Shown: piece after piece, positions 1-8,288 of the stretch
Numbering within the stretch: position 1 is the stretch's first letter
Layout of the letters: each line of letters starts with the position of its first letter
From: Lactonifactor sp050944855
GTDB lineage: Bacteria > Bacillota > Clostridia > Lachnospirales > Lachnospiraceae
DNA length: 64,000 nt
NCBI GenBank assembly: GCA_050944855.1
Contig: JBMNRU010000013.1
Coordinates: forward strand, 8,494-72,493
Direction of reading: 5' to 3'
Position numbers and translations under genes: made by a program
Notes under the pieces: model-generated
Told to the model about the DNA's origin: nothing
Databases searched by the model: none
What the model saw: only the letters and a program-made list of their open reading frames with translations

Positions 1-1727
1 GACTTTATTTACTGGAGGGAACTAAGCCGGCAGCGGGTAAGATTTTGAACTCTGTTATTATGGCTCAGTCCCAGATAAAGGGCAGTTTCAGCGATCGCTT
101 TTGCTGGTATACCGAAGAACTGTGGGAAGGCCTGATCAGGGATCATGAGATTACGGGCATGATGCGGAAAGCCCTGGAAAATCGGGAGTTTTTGGTTTAC
201 TACCAGCCCCAGTACAATCACTCCACCGGAATGATGGTAGGAGCTGAGGCTCTGTCTCGCTGGTTTAGTCCGGAAAAGGGTCTGATTCCACCGGTGCAGT
301 TCATTCCGGTGTTTGAGAAAAGCGGTTTTATTACCCAACTGGATGAGTATGTGTTTGAGACAGTCTGTGCTTTTTTGCGTCGGAGTCTGGATAACTTTGA
401 GTCTGTGGTACCGATTTCTGTGAATCTGGCTCGGCATGACCTGCTTACTCCGGGATTTTTGGATAAGTTGGCGGATATACGGGAGAAATACGACATACCA
501 GCTCGGTATGTCCGTATTGAAATTACGGAATCTTCTGCCCAGGGCAACAGTCATTTTATCAACGAGGCTCTGGATAAACTGCACAGCTATGGATTTACTG
601 TGGAGATGGACGATTTTGGCAGCGGTTATTCGTCTTTGAATATCCTGAAGGATATTGATTTTGATATTATTAAGCTGGATATGAACTTTTTTGAAAAAGA
701 GGAAGCCCCTACTGGCCGGGCAGGCACGATTCTCAGCAGTGTTGTACGGATGATGAATTGGCTGCAGATTCCCCTGATTGTAGAGGGCGTGGAAGTGGCT
801 GAGCAGGCAGATTTTCTGCGCAGTATTGGCTGTGAGTTCATTCAGGGGTATCTGTACTCCAAACCCCTGCCCGAGGCAGAGTTTGAGCATCTGCTGCGGG
901 AGAGTCACTGTGGTGTGATTGTGCCCCGCATGCGTCTCATCGAGACCATGGACGCGAAACGCTTCTGGTCAGAGGATTCTCTGGAGACGCTGATTTTTTC
1001 TAACTTTGTGGGCGGCGCTGCTATTGTCGACTACCGTAAAGGAGAAAAATTAGAGATATTAAGGGTAAATGAAAAATATCTGCGGGAACTGGGGATGAAC
1101 CTCTCAGAGAAGGAAGTGGTCAATCATGATCCGATGGACACTATGGAGACGGGCGATAGGGCAGTTTACCAACGAACCATCGATCGGGCGATTGAATCCG
1201 GAGACGAAGAGGAATGTGAGACCTGGCGGGTGCTCACTTCATCCTGCTGCGGCAAGGAGCGGATCTGTGTCCGGGCTTCCATGCGAGTGATTGGCCGCAG
1301 TAAGGGCGAATATATATTCTATGTAATGATCCGGAATATCACGATGGAGAAACAGCGTTTGGCTGATATTTTGGACAGCGAACGGCGGTTTAAGGCGGCC
1401 AGCGAACAGGTGAACATTTATTATTGGGAGTATACGGTGGCTACTCATGAGATGCGGCCCTGTTTTCGCTGTATGCGGGATTTGGGTCTGCCGGCTTTAA
1501 TGGAAAATTATCCGGACAGCGCGATTGAGATGGGGGTATTTCCTCCGGAGGTAGCAGATTTGTACCGGGATTGGCACCGCCAGATTGCCAGGGGTGTTCC
1601 TTCCCTGGAGGCAGTGATACCCCTTACGGTTGGACGTATTCCATTTCATGTGCGCTATACGGCAGAGTTTGATGAGAATGGACATCCGATTAAGGCGTAT
1701 GGTTCAGCAGCGCTGGTGGTAGATTGA
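1..1727 (+). CDS. c-di-GMP phosphodiesterase, GGDEF-EAL protein (5' end cut by window)
   Basis: The frame is open from base 3, so the gene begins before the window. The TTG at 45 is only the first possible start inside it. The first visible residues look like the end of a GGDEF domain running into an EAL domain. Counting from the TTG, the EAL domain spans about residues 36-280. It has the signature EAL at 68-70, N127 (SVNLAR), E159, the DD pair at 189-190 (DDFGSGYSSL), K210, E247 and Q267 (QGYLYSKPLP). All usual metal and catalytic residues are there, so it should hydrolyse c-di-GMP to pGpG. Residues 300-560 look like two PAS-like sensor modules after the EAL domain, an unusual order. The next gene, 16 bp downstream on the same strand, is a diguanylate cyclase, which suggests paired control of the same second messenger. 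The EAL call is firm; the PAS call is weaker. Confidence 0.9.
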   Translation, partial: LYLLEGTKPAAGKILNSVIMAQSQIKGSFSDRFCWYTEELWEGLIRDHEITGMMRKALENREFLVYYQPQYNHSTGMMVGAEALSRWFSPEKGLIPPVQFIPVFEKSGFITQLDEYVFETVCAFLRRSLDNFESVVPISVNLARHDLLTPGFLDKLADIREKYDIPARYVRIEITESSAQGNSHFINEALDKLHSYGFTVEMDDFGSGYSSLNILKDIDFDIIKLDMNFFEKEEAPTGRAGTILSSVVRMMNWLQIPLIVEGVEVAEQADFLRSIGCEFIQGYLYSKPLPEAEFEHLLRESHCGVIVPRMRLIETMDAKRFWSEDSLETLIFSNFVGGAAIVDYRKGEKLEILRVNEKYLRELGMNLSEKEVVNHDPMDTMETGDRAVYQRTIDRAIESGDEEECETWRVLTSSCCGKERICVRASMRVIGRSKGEYIFYVMIRNITMEKQRLADILDSERRFKAASEQVNIYYWEYTVATHEMRPCFRCMRDLGLPALMENYPDSAIEMGVFPPEVADLYRDWHRQIARGVPSLEAVIPLTVGRIPFHVRYTAEFDENGHPIKAYGSAALVVD

Positions 1728-1743
1728 GAGAGGAGGGATCTGT

Positions 1744-2826
1744 GTGTCACAACAGTTTAAGGAAACTGTGCAGGCAGGACTAGAGCATATGTGGACGAAA
1801 CTGCTGGATGATGGTGAGCGCAGGGATGTGGTGTTTGTCTGGTTTGATGGGATCATGGGATCTGTCTCCGGTTTTATGTCCCTGGTAAACCTTTTTACTC
1901 AAAAATGGCTTTTGATGGGTTTAACTCTGATTTTCTTTCTGGCCTGTATGATAAATATCTGGCTGTCCCGACATGGACGGGAGAAATTGGCCCAGACGTT
2001 TTTTCTGGTGGAAGTGCTGGTGTTGTGTGGATTTTTTTGCATTTCCGGCATACCGGAGGGATTTAGTGCTCTGTGGACATGCTTTATTCCTTCGTTTACC
2101 CTGACCATGATGGGCATCAGACGCGGGAGCTATTATTCTGCGTACGGCTTTCTGATGATTATTGGGATTTTCTGGACGCCCTGGGGGCGTTCCCTCTTGC
2201 AATATGGGTATACGGATTCTTTTATGCTCCGGTTTCCTATGATTTATCTGGCCTTTTATGTAATGTCCCTGTGCCTGGAAGCAATCCGGGCGGAGACTCA
2301 GAAGAGAATGGCGGAAGCGGAGCGGCGGTATCAATATCTTTACGTTCATGATGCGCTGACGGGGATTTATAACCGTTACGGCTTTAATGAACGGCTGAAC
2401 CAGGTCTTCTCCGATCCACAAGTGGAAGAACTGGGGCTGTTGATTCTGGATTTGGATATGTTTAAAAAGGTAAATGACACCTATGGTCACGATGCCGGGG
2501 ATATTGTACTGAAGTTTGTTGCGGATACTCTGCAGCGAATGTCTGGAGAGAACGCGGCGGTGTGCCGCTGGGGCGGTGAGGAATTTACAATTTTGCTGTG
2601 GAATGAGAAGGATCCTGTCCGTTTGGCAGAGCAAATCCGCCGTGAGATTGAGGCCTCTGAAATCAATTATGGCGACAGTACCATTCGTGTGACAGTGAGT
2701 GTTGGCGTGTGTACGGTAGGGGATCGGAGCGACGTCACCATCGCCATGCTGGTCAAAGGTGCGGATCGGTGCCTTTATCAGGCCAAGGATTTAGGACGGA
2801 ATCTGGTATGTGACGCGCGGCTGTGA
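1744..2826 (+). CDS. Membrane diguanylate cyclase (GGDEF domain)
   Basis: It makes c-di-GMP from two GTP. The start is GTG at 1744 behind GAGAGGAGGG. Residues 30-180 are hydrophobic, about five to six membrane segments, and form an uncharacterised sensor. A short helix (about 180-198) links it to a GGDEF domain at residues 200-360. The domain carries the metal aspartate region LDLDMFKKVND (from about 235) and the active-site GGEEF at 277-281. The inhibitory RxxD motif expected just before the active site is absent: the aligned residues read ENAA. Product inhibition through the classical I-site is therefore unlikely. It follows the EAL phosphodiesterase by 16 bp, so the two are probably co-transcribed. 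The membrane sensor is not recognised. Confidence 0.92.
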   Translation: MSQQFKETVQAGLEHMWTKLLDDGERRDVVFVWFDGIMGSVSGFMSLVNLFTQKWLLMGLTLIFFLACMINIWLSRHGREKLAQTFFLVEVLVLCGFFCISGIPEGFSALWTCFIPSFTLTMMGIRRGSYYSAYGFLMIIGIFWTPWGRSLLQYGYTDSFMLRFPMIYLAFYVMSLCLEAIRAETQKRMAEAERRYQYLYVHDALTGIYNRYGFNERLNQVFSDPQVEELGLLILDLDMFKKVNDTYGHDAGDIVLKFVADTLQRMSGENAAVCRWGGEEFTILLWNEKDPVRLAEQIRREIEASEINYGDSTIRVTVSVGVCTVGDRSDVTIAMLVKGADRCLYQAKDLGRNLVCDARL

Positions 2827-2905
2827 TTTTTTGCAGCAGGTTCTCAAAAAAATCTTGTGTATATTTCTTCATTATCTTAACGGTGATGGAGCGGTATATT
2901 TTTAT

Positions 2906-3803
2906 AATCTATCTGCCGATGCAGAGAGTAATTTCTCTGCATCGGTGTCTAGAAATATCTTAAATCAAAATCCTATCTGATAAGAATTTCTCCAATTAGT
3001 AGTATTAAGCATATAGAAATGTAGAGAGATAAAAATCTATCTGTTGAAAAGTCTGCCCAGGGTTTGAAGCGGTCAGCTAGAACCTTTCGAAAACAGAATC
3101 TATCTGTTGAGAAATTTGCCCAAAGCTTGAGCCAGTCGGCTAGAACCTTTCAAAAATAGAATCTATCTGCCGAAGATGCTGTCCAGGGCATGAATTGGTC
3201 GGCTAGAATCTTTCAAAAACAGAATCTATCTGCCGAAGATGCTGCCCAGGGCATGAGCCGGTCAGCTAGAATCCTTCAAAAACAGAATCTATCTGCCGAA
3301 GATGCTGCCCAGGGCATGAGTCGGTCAGCTAGAACCTTTCAAAGTCAGAATCTATCTGTTGAGAAATTTGCCCAAGGCTTGAGCCAGTCGGCTAGAACTT
3401 TTCAAAGTCAGAATCTATCTGTTGAAAAGGCTGTGCTGCGCATGGATTGGTCAGCTAGAACTTTTCAAAGTCAGAATCTATCTGTTGAAAAGGCTGTGCC
3501 GTGCATGAGTCGGTCAGCTAGAACCTTTCAAAAACAGAATCTATCTGCCGAAGATGCTGCCCAGGTCATGGATTGGTCAGCTAGAACCTTTCGAAAACAG
3601 AATCTATCTGCCGAAGATGCTGCCCAGGTCATGGATTGGTCAGCTAGAACTTTTCAAAGTCAGGATCTATCTGTCAAAAAGTTTGCCTAGGGCCTGAGCC
3701 GGTCAGCTAGAACTTTTCGAAATTAGAATCTATCTGCCGAAAAGGCTGCCCAGGGCATGAGCCGGTCAGCTAGAACCTTTCAAAAACAAATATCTATATG
3801 CCA
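2906..3803. repeat. Tandem array of 63-bp repeats, about 15 units
   Basis: The block AATCTATCTG recurs at 2906, 2970, 3034 and then every 63 bp to 3790. The first two units are 64 bp and diverged, and the last is degenerate. Each unit has a variable middle followed by the constant block GGTCAGCTAGAACCTTTC. GGCTAGAA or AGCTAGAA starts recur at exactly 63-bp steps from 3076 to 3769. The period equals 21 codons, so one frame stays open from 3190 to 3690, but stop codons fall in other units (near 3160, 3687 and 3724). No unit has a ribosome binding site, so a protein is not supported. Units can form a small hairpin, CTGCCG pairing with CGGTCAG around an inner ATGC/GCAT. In the first unit the same place holds a perfect 12-bp hairpin. 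This fills the 994-bp gap between genes. Confidence 0.9.
2916..2945. terminator. Perfect 12-bp hairpin inside the first repeat unit
   Basis: CCGATGCAGAGA (2916-2927) pairs fully with TCTCTGCATCGG (2934-2945) around a 6-nt loop. It lies 90 bp after the diguanylate cyclase stop codon and could end that transcript. There is no T-tract behind it, so a Rho-independent terminator is only possible. It occupies the variable middle of the first, diverged 63-bp unit, so it may be part of the repeat rather than a terminator. Confidence 0.45.
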
Positions 3804-3820
3804 TAAAAGGAGGAAATTGC

Positions 3821-4524
3821 ATGGAACAAACTAAGGTGTTGCTGAAAGCACGGGAAAAGCAGTTGATTAAGATTATTACAGACAAGAAAAAAGTATTGAA
3901 AAAAGCGCCGGACGGATCGCTTCGTATTTGCTGCCGTGGCAGTCGAACTTTATATTATCGGAGAACAGATCCAAAGGATTTTAATGGAGTGTATATACGG
4001 CAGAAGGATAAGGATATCGCATATCAGTTGGCACAGAAGGAATATGATAAGAAAGTTCTCCATGCGGCTGAAAAAGAATTGACTGCCATTCAGAAATATC
4101 TTGCTCAGGATTCTGCAATGAAGGCCGAAGAAATATATGATAGTTTACATAAAGAACGTCAGAAGTTGATTGTACCTATTACAGAAACAGAGGAAGACTT
4201 TACCAGAAAATGGGAAGAAGTGCCATATCAGGGCAAGGAATTTTATCAGAATACTTCAGAATTTTATACCGCGAAAGGTGAACGTGTTCGGTCAAAATCA
4301 GAATGGATTATTGCAGATCTGCTGTATAAGGAAGGGATTCCCTATCGCTATGAGTATCCGATTGCGTTTAAGGGTGTTGGAGAAATATACCCGGATTTTA
4401 CTGTGCTGAATATAGGAGACAGAAAAGAAAATATTGGGAACAGTTGATTCTGACCTATGAAACAAGAAAAAATCCGATCAGTCAAAAACAAATTATGTTA
4501 ATGATTCAGCATTATTTGAAATAG
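3821..4524 (+). pseudogene. Decayed nuclease-like (PD-(D/E)XK-type?) gene with internal deletion and frameshift
   Basis: The ATG at 3821 follows AAAGGAGG. The reading frame gives 208 residues, ending at 4447. The N-terminal half is helical and lysine/glutamate rich. The C-terminal part has RSKSEWIIADLLYKEGIPY and a YPDFTVLN segment, a layout seen in PD-(D/E)XK-type nucleases (E near 162, D near 192). After residue 197 the frame breaks. The shifted frame from about 4429 reads YWEQLILTYETRKN and runs to a TAG at 4522. From memory, related Lachnospiraceae proteins have roughly 25-30 residues between YWE and LILTYE, so I infer a 1-nt frameshift plus an in-frame deletion. The function is unknown and the nuclease label is inferred from motifs only. 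It lies directly after the repeat array. Confidence 0.7.
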
Positions 4525-4528
4525 AAAA

Positions 4529-4559
4529 GTGAAAACTCCCTGCCTGATTATCCAGGCAG
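4529..4559 (-). terminator. Terminator of the IclR-family gene
   Basis: CTGCCTG (4540-4546) and CAGGCAG (4553-4559) form a 7-bp stem with a 6-nt loop. On the minus strand it is followed by GGAGTTTTCACTTTT, a T-rich tail. It lies 9 bp beyond the stop of the minus-strand IclR gene. Confidence 0.65.
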
Positions 4560-4567
4560 AGAGTCTG

Positions 4568-5347
4568 CTACATAGAAATTGCCTGGCTAATTTCCATACC
4601 AAGCTGTTTTACATATTCGATTCGTTCCTGCTGGTCGGCGCTGCACATACGGGCAGTGGGGCCGGAAAGAGAAATTGCGGCCACTGCAATGCCATTTCGC
4701 AGGATTGGCGCACCGATACAATACAGGCCAATCTCCCGCTCTTCGTTGTCAACGGCATATCCCTGTACTCGTGTGGCATCCAGCTCAGCCTGCAGTGCAT
4801 CAATAGTAGTTATAGTAGTGTCTGTAAAGCGCTGCATAGGATGCTCTTCGTAGACATGAAGATCTGTGTCCTTGGAAAAGGCGATCAGGCATTTTCCCAG
4901 AGAAGAACAGTAACATTCGTACATGGTTCCAATGTAAGTATATGCGGTCAGGTTCAGTTTGCTGTCAATTTTAGAAATGATGACACTTTTATAACTGCCG
5001 TCAATGCCGCGCGCCATCACAGCAAGACTGACAGCTTCCGGGAAGCGGTTGCTGAGCCGCTGCATATAAGGTTGTGCAATATGCTCCAGTTCTGATTCAA
5101 ATTTCATGCCTGAACTGAGAATAAATGTTTTAATGCCAAGAGAATAGCAGTCATTGGTTGGATTTTGTTTGACATATCCCCGGTTCTGCAGTGTAGCCAG
5201 GGAACGGTAAACGGTACTTTTATACAGTCCCAAATCTTTGCTGATTTGAGAGATGGATACTTCCCTGCCGGTTTTGCATAAGTATTCCAGAATATCCAGC
5301 GTACGGTTGACAGAATTTATAAGGACAGATGTATTTGTTTCTCCCAT
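4568..5347 (-). CDS. IclR-family transcriptional regulator
   Basis: The 259-residue length is typical of the family. Residues about 10-70 form the winged helix-turn-helix (ISQISKDLGLYKSTVYRSLA). Residues about 80-255 form the IclR effector-binding domain, with the C-terminal GPTARM region usual in this family. IclR proteins bind palindromic operators as dimers or tetramers and sense small carboxylates. The gene lies just beyond the minus-strand oxidoreductase operon, which ends at 5562. The divergent promoters of that operon and of buk carry two near-identical palindromes (8186-8200 and 8289-8305), so this protein is the best local candidate to bind them (inference). A short dyad, TCGGA-AAC-TCCGA at 5365-5377, lies in its own leader and may serve autoregulation. 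The effector is unknown; a 2-oxoacid is plausible. Confidence 0.92.
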   Translation of the reverse strand: MGETNTSVLINSVNRTLDILEYLCKTGREVSISQISKDLGLYKSTVYRSLATLQNRGYVKQNPTNDCYSLGIKTFILSSGMKFESELEHIAQPYMQRLSNRFPEAVSLAVMARGIDGSYKSVIISKIDSKLNLTAYTYIGTMYECYCSSLGKCLIAFSKDTDLHVYEEHPMQRFTDTTITTIDALQAELDATRVQGYAVDNEEREIGLYCIGAPILRNGIAVAAISLSGPTARMCSADQQERIEYVKQLGMEISQAISM

Positions 5348-5364
5348 ATATATGATTGCCCGTT

Positions 5365-5377
5365 TCGGAAACTCCGA
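5365..5377. promoter_or_regulatory. Small dyad upstream of the IclR-family gene
   Basis: TCGGA-AAC-TCCGA is a perfect 5-bp inverted repeat with a 3-bp spacer, 18 bp before the start codon of the minus-strand regulator. It shares only the TCCG core with the vor/buk palindromes. An autoregulatory site is possible but not shown. Confidence 0.3.
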
Positions 5378-5469
5378 TCCTTTCTGTAAATCGTATTTTC
5401 CTCATAAGAAATACGTCTTAAACTTAATTTTACCATATTGAAACAATTTTGAAAAGGGCAATTCCAAGG

Positions 5470-5501
5470 AATCCCCGGTGCATTATTTGCCCCCGGGGAT
5501 T
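5470..5501 (-). terminator. Hairpin after the vor oxidoreductase operon
   Basis: AATCCCCGG (5470-5478) pairs with CCGGGGATT (5493-5501) around a 14-nt loop, 61 bp beyond the end of the minus-strand gamma subunit gene. The minus-strand tail is only moderately T-rich. A second weak stem (GCATCC/GGATGC, 5522-5543) lies between it and the gene. It probably ends the operon and separates it from the IclR gene. Confidence 0.5.
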
Positions 5502-5561
5502 TGATAATAGAGTATGATGCCGCATCCCACATTCTGCAGGATGCCACATGTTTTTATATCA

Positions 5562-6104
5562 TTAAAGGTCATATCCGGCCCGTAGTACCTCACAGTTTTT
5601 GGCATTGAATCTGCCTTTTCCCTGCTCGGAAAAATAGTCGCACATAGACTGTTCAAAGAAATCAATGTCAAAAAGATCGGTCTCCTTGATTACCTTTCCA
5701 AGCATGCACAGATTGGCGTTTCGTTCGCTGTTCAGCTTCTGTGCCACTTCTGTGACGGGTGCCGTGATGACTGTGATATCCGGTCGATAGGTGCGGTCTT
5801 CCCGTACCATAGAACTGTTGACAAACAGTTTGCCGCCGGGTGCCATGGCTTCTTCAAACTGATCCACTGCAGAGTCGCTCATAGCCATGACCAGATCCGG
5901 ATGATCCGCGTAGGGACTTGCAATACGTTTGTCACTAAAAATAACATTGCAGCTGGCACTGCCGCCGCGCATTTCATTGCCGTATGCCGGAAACCAGGTT
6001 ACTTTCAGGTCTTTGGCATACGCTGCGTACATCATAATCTTGCCCTGAGTCAGGACGCCCTGTCCTCCAAGGCCTGCACAAATGATTCTTTCTAACATAG
6101 CCAA
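5562..6104 (-). CDS. 2-oxoacid:ferredoxin oxidoreductase, gamma subunit
   Basis: The 180-residue protein opens with the family signature ICAGLGGQGVLTQGK and has GNEMRGGSASCNV near residue 42. This matches the gamma domain of pyruvate/2-oxoacid:ferredoxin oxidoreductases, which helps bind CoA or assemble the complex. It is the last gene of a minus-strand operon in the order ferredoxin-alpha-beta-gamma, and it starts 5 bp after the beta gene. The four-subunit layout is that of Kor/Vor enzymes, which oxidise 2-oxoacids to acyl-CoA and CO2 while reducing ferredoxin. The neighbouring buk and ptb genes favour branched or short-chain 2-oxoacids over 2-oxoglutarate, but the substrate cannot be read from the sequence. 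Confidence 0.93.
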   Translation of the reverse strand: MAMLERIICAGLGGQGVLTQGKIMMYAAYAKDLKVTWFPAYGNEMRGGSASCNVIFSDKRIASPYADHPDLVMAMSDSAVDQFEEAMAPGGKLFVNSSMVREDRTYRPDITVITAPVTEVAQKLNSERNANLCMLGKVIKETDLFDIDFFEQSMCDYFSEQGKGRFNAKNCEVLRAGYDL

Positions 6105-6109
6105 CCTCC

Positions 6110-6835
6110 TTACTTATCGATAAATTCACCCATAGCATATCGTTTGGAGATTACTTCATCAATATGCTTCATGGCATTGACCGGTGTCATTCCCCAGTTT
6201 GTGGGGCAGGGAACCAGAACTTCTACCAGAGAGAATCCCTTGTTGTCCCTCTGCTTTTCAATTGCTTTGCGGACCATCCTTTTCGTTTTGGCCACATTTG
6301 CGGGACTGGTAACAGAGGTTCTTGCCAAGTAGGCAATATTCAGATTCCCCATGACCTGAACCACATCAAAATCCAGTCCGTTCACCTCTGCGGAACGTCC
6401 GGCAGGGGTAGAAGCAGTTTTCTGGCCGATCTGGGTAGTAGGAGCCAGCTGTCCGCCCGTCATACCGAAAACGGTATTATTCATAACAAAAAAAGTAACG
6501 TTTTCATTTCTGGTGGCGGCGGACATCGTTTCACCGAGTCCGATGGCATAGGCGCCGCCATCGCCGGCGATCGTAATCGCATATTTGTCAGGACGAACCT
6601 TTTTCTGTGCCGTAAGTGCTGCGCCCATTTTTCCGTGAGGCGGAACAATGGTATCTACGCGCATGCAGAACTGAAACTGGTGGTTACATCCGATGTCCGA
6701 GCACATGATAGTGTCCTGGATAATATCCATTTCTGTTAATACTTCACCCAGGATCCGGTCGAAGATAGGATGACCGCAGCCTGCACAGAATCTATTTTCG
6801 CAATACATTATTTCTGGTGCTTTTCTGGAAGCCAT
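6110..6835 (-). CDS. 2-oxoacid:ferredoxin oxidoreductase, beta (TPP-binding) subunit
   Basis: This 241-residue subunit binds thiamine pyrophosphate. The N-terminal FCAGCGHP motif lies near residue 17. The TPP/Mg motif runs from IAGDGGAYAIGLGE to about FFVMNN, and the cysteines C16, C19 and C49 are of the kind that hold a cluster in this family. Its start codon overlaps the alpha gene stop by one base, so the two are translationally coupled. With the alpha, gamma and ferredoxin-like subunits it forms a complete Vor/Kor enzyme. Confidence 0.94.
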   Translation of the reverse strand: MASRKAPEIMYCENRFCAGCGHPIFDRILGEVLTEMDIIQDTIMCSDIGCNHQFQFCMRVDTIVPPHGKMGAALTAQKKVRPDKYAITIAGDGGAYAIGLGETMSAATRNENVTFFVMNNTVFGMTGGQLAPTTQIGQKTASTPAGRSAEVNGLDFDVVQVMGNLNIAYLARTSVTSPANVAKTKRMVRKAIEKQRDNKGFSLVEVLVPCPTNWGMTPVNAMKHIDEVISKRYAMGEFIDK

Positions 6836-7914
6836 TAGTATACCTCCTCTTCTTTCACTTTGCCGTTATAAACATCTTTTGCATAGGCTACAACCTGATC
6901 TACCTTTGCCACTCTCTGATTTGTAGTAAGTGCGTAAGTAGGGAATTTTCCTTTGACTGTAATGATGACATCATCACGCATCTGTCCCATCATATTCACT
7001 TCAACGGTAATAATGCCGCGGCAGGTATCCGGGATTTCCTGAAATGCCTTGCGCGGATATGGCCAAAGCGTGATCGGACGAATCAGCCCCAGTTTAAAGC
7101 CTTCTTCTCTTGCCTGGTTTACCGCGCCTTCTGCTACGCGGGATGAGATTCCGTATGCTACCAGTACGATGTCAGCGTCCTCTACACAGATGCTTTCCCA
7201 TCTCTGTTCTGTTTCGCTGATTTCACGCATCTTTTTGAGATAGCCGGCGTTCCATTCATCCACATCCTGGAAATATGTAATGTCGGTAATAACCTTATTT
7301 ACGTCGCCTTTTTTGCATCCCTGTACAGCCCATGGCTGATTCATATCATATTCTTTCATAGGCGGAAGAACGCAGGGTTCCACCATCTGACCAATGGTGC
7401 CGTCTGAGAGGATCAGTACCGGATGCATCCATTTTTCAGCCAGTTCAAAGGATTCATATGCCATATCCATATTTTCCTGAACAGAGTTCGGGGCTAAAGT
7501 AATCAGATGATAGTCGCCGTTGCCGCCGCCTTTGACTGCCTGCCAGTAGTTATCCTGTCCTGCGCAGATAAATCCGTCACCGATACCAAATCGCTGTACA
7601 CAGGCAGCAACTGCCGGTACTCCCGCGGAAACCCAGTAAGCGATACCTTCCTGATAAAGGGAAAATCCCGGACCGGAGGTACTTGTCAGGGCACGGGCCC
7701 CCAAAGCACGGGCTGCAAAAGTCATATTTACACTTGCAATTTCAGATTCGCCCTGAATAAATGTGCCGTTTACCTCAGGCTGCCTCCAGGCCATCCATTC
7801 CAGAATTTCGGATTGAGGCGTGATAGGATATCCGGCATAGAACCGGCATCCGCCGCGTACAGCACCCTCTGCCAGGGCTTCATTGCCTTTCATAATTCTT
7901 TTTTCCATATTCAA
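6835..7914 (-). CDS. vorB: 2-oxoacid:ferredoxin oxidoreductase, alpha subunit (VorB-like)
   Basis: The 359-residue protein has the pyrimidine-binding domain signature GCRFYAGYPITPQSE near residue 22, then GESEIASVNM and the TSTSGPGFSLYQEG block. These are standard for the alpha chain of Vor/Kor complexes. Length and pattern match proteins usually named 3-methyl-2-oxobutanoate dehydrogenase subunit VorB in clostridia. It follows the ferredoxin-like delta gene by 19 bp and overlaps the beta gene. The enzyme would turn 2-oxoacids from branched amino acids or threonine into acyl-CoA, feeding Ptb and Buk encoded divergently. Substrate assignment rests on context. Confidence 0.92.
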   Translation of the reverse strand: MNMEKRIMKGNEALAEGAVRGGCRFYAGYPITPQSEILEWMAWRQPEVNGTFIQGESEIASVNMTFAARALGARALTSTSGPGFSLYQEGIAYWVSAGVPAVAACVQRFGIGDGFICAGQDNYWQAVKGGGNGDYHLITLAPNSVQENMDMAYESFELAEKWMHPVLILSDGTIGQMVEPCVLPPMKEYDMNQPWAVQGCKKGDVNKVITDITYFQDVDEWNAGYLKKMREISETEQRWESICVEDADIVLVAYGISSRVAEGAVNQAREEGFKLGLIRPITLWPYPRKAFQEIPDTCRGIITVEVNMMGQMRDDVIITVKGKFPTYALTTNQRVAKVDQVVAYAKDVYNGKVKEEEVY

Positions 7915-7933
7915 AATCTCCTAAAATAATATT

Positions 7934-8131
7934 TTAAAGAATCTCAAATACCAGATCGGGGCACATAGCATAGCAAGAGCCGCACTGGACGCATTTTTCC
8001 TGGTTCACCTGTACGACCTTTACACCGTGAACGTTGGTTTCCTCAGAAATGGACAATGCCTGTGGTTTGCAGTTTGCTATGCAGAGGTAGCAGCCCTTGC
8101 ATCTTTCTACACTTAATTTAATTTTTTCCAT
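7934..8131 (-). CDS. Ferredoxin-like delta subunit (two 4Fe-4S clusters)
   Basis: The preferred start is the ATG at 8131, behind GAAGGAGG; an upstream in-frame ATG at 8194 has no ribosome binding site. This gives 65 residues with two cluster motifs, CKGCYLCIANCKP and CVQCGSCYAMCP, each CxxCxxCxxxC(P). Such a two-cluster subunit passes electrons from the TPP subunit to soluble ferredoxin. It is the first gene of the operon, driven by the promoter at 8200-8229. Confidence 0.93.
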   Translation of the reverse strand: MEKIKLSVERCKGCYLCIANCKPQALSISEETNVHGVKVVQVNQEKCVQCGSCYAMCPDLVFEIL

Positions 8132-8185
8132 ACAGCGATAACCTCCTTCATAATATACGTATAAGTTTTGCTGTACAGAACACGG

Positions 8186-8200
8186 TTCCGACAAATGGAA
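8186..8200. promoter_or_regulatory. Palindromic operator candidate at the vor start point
   Basis: TTCCG-ACAAA-TGGAA is an inverted repeat with a 5-bp spacer. It directly follows the vor -10 box. A near-copy with the same ACAAA spacer lies at the buk start (8289-8305). The IclR-family protein at 4568-5347 is the natural candidate to bind it. Confidence 0.65.
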
Positions 8201-8229
8201 TTATAGCACCGAAAAAAAGTATTCGTCAA
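8200..8229 (-). promoter_or_regulatory. Promoter of the vor operon
   Basis: On the minus strand, -35 TTGACG (8229-8224) and -10 TATAAT (8205-8200) are 18 bp apart. Transcription should start near 8193, inside the palindrome at 8186-8200. The leader to the ATG at 8131 is about 60 nt. Confidence 0.8.
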
Positions 8230-8243
8230 GAGGAAAAATAAAT

Positions 8244-8272
8244 TTGACAACGGAAAATGAATGTGATATTTT
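8244..8272 (+). promoter_or_regulatory. Promoter of the buk-ptb operon
   Basis: A consensus -35 TTGACA (8244-8249) is followed after 17 bp by TATTTT (8267-8272), with TG just upstream. The -35 boxes of this and the vor promoter are only 14 bp apart, back to back. Confidence 0.75.
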
Positions 8273-8288
8273 TAAAAAATAGAATACT

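Noticed and set aside
9..908. Long minus-strand open frame opposite the EAL gene
   Set aside because: It lies wholly under a gene with all EAL motifs, and has no recognisable domain or start signal.
3190..3690. Open frame of 166 residues inside the 63-bp repeats
   Set aside because: The period of 21 codons keeps the frame open by itself. There is no ribosome binding site, and neighbouring units have in-frame stops.
2906..3803. CRISPR array
   Set aside because: Repeats are contiguous without unique spacers, the unit is 63 bp and no cas genes are present.
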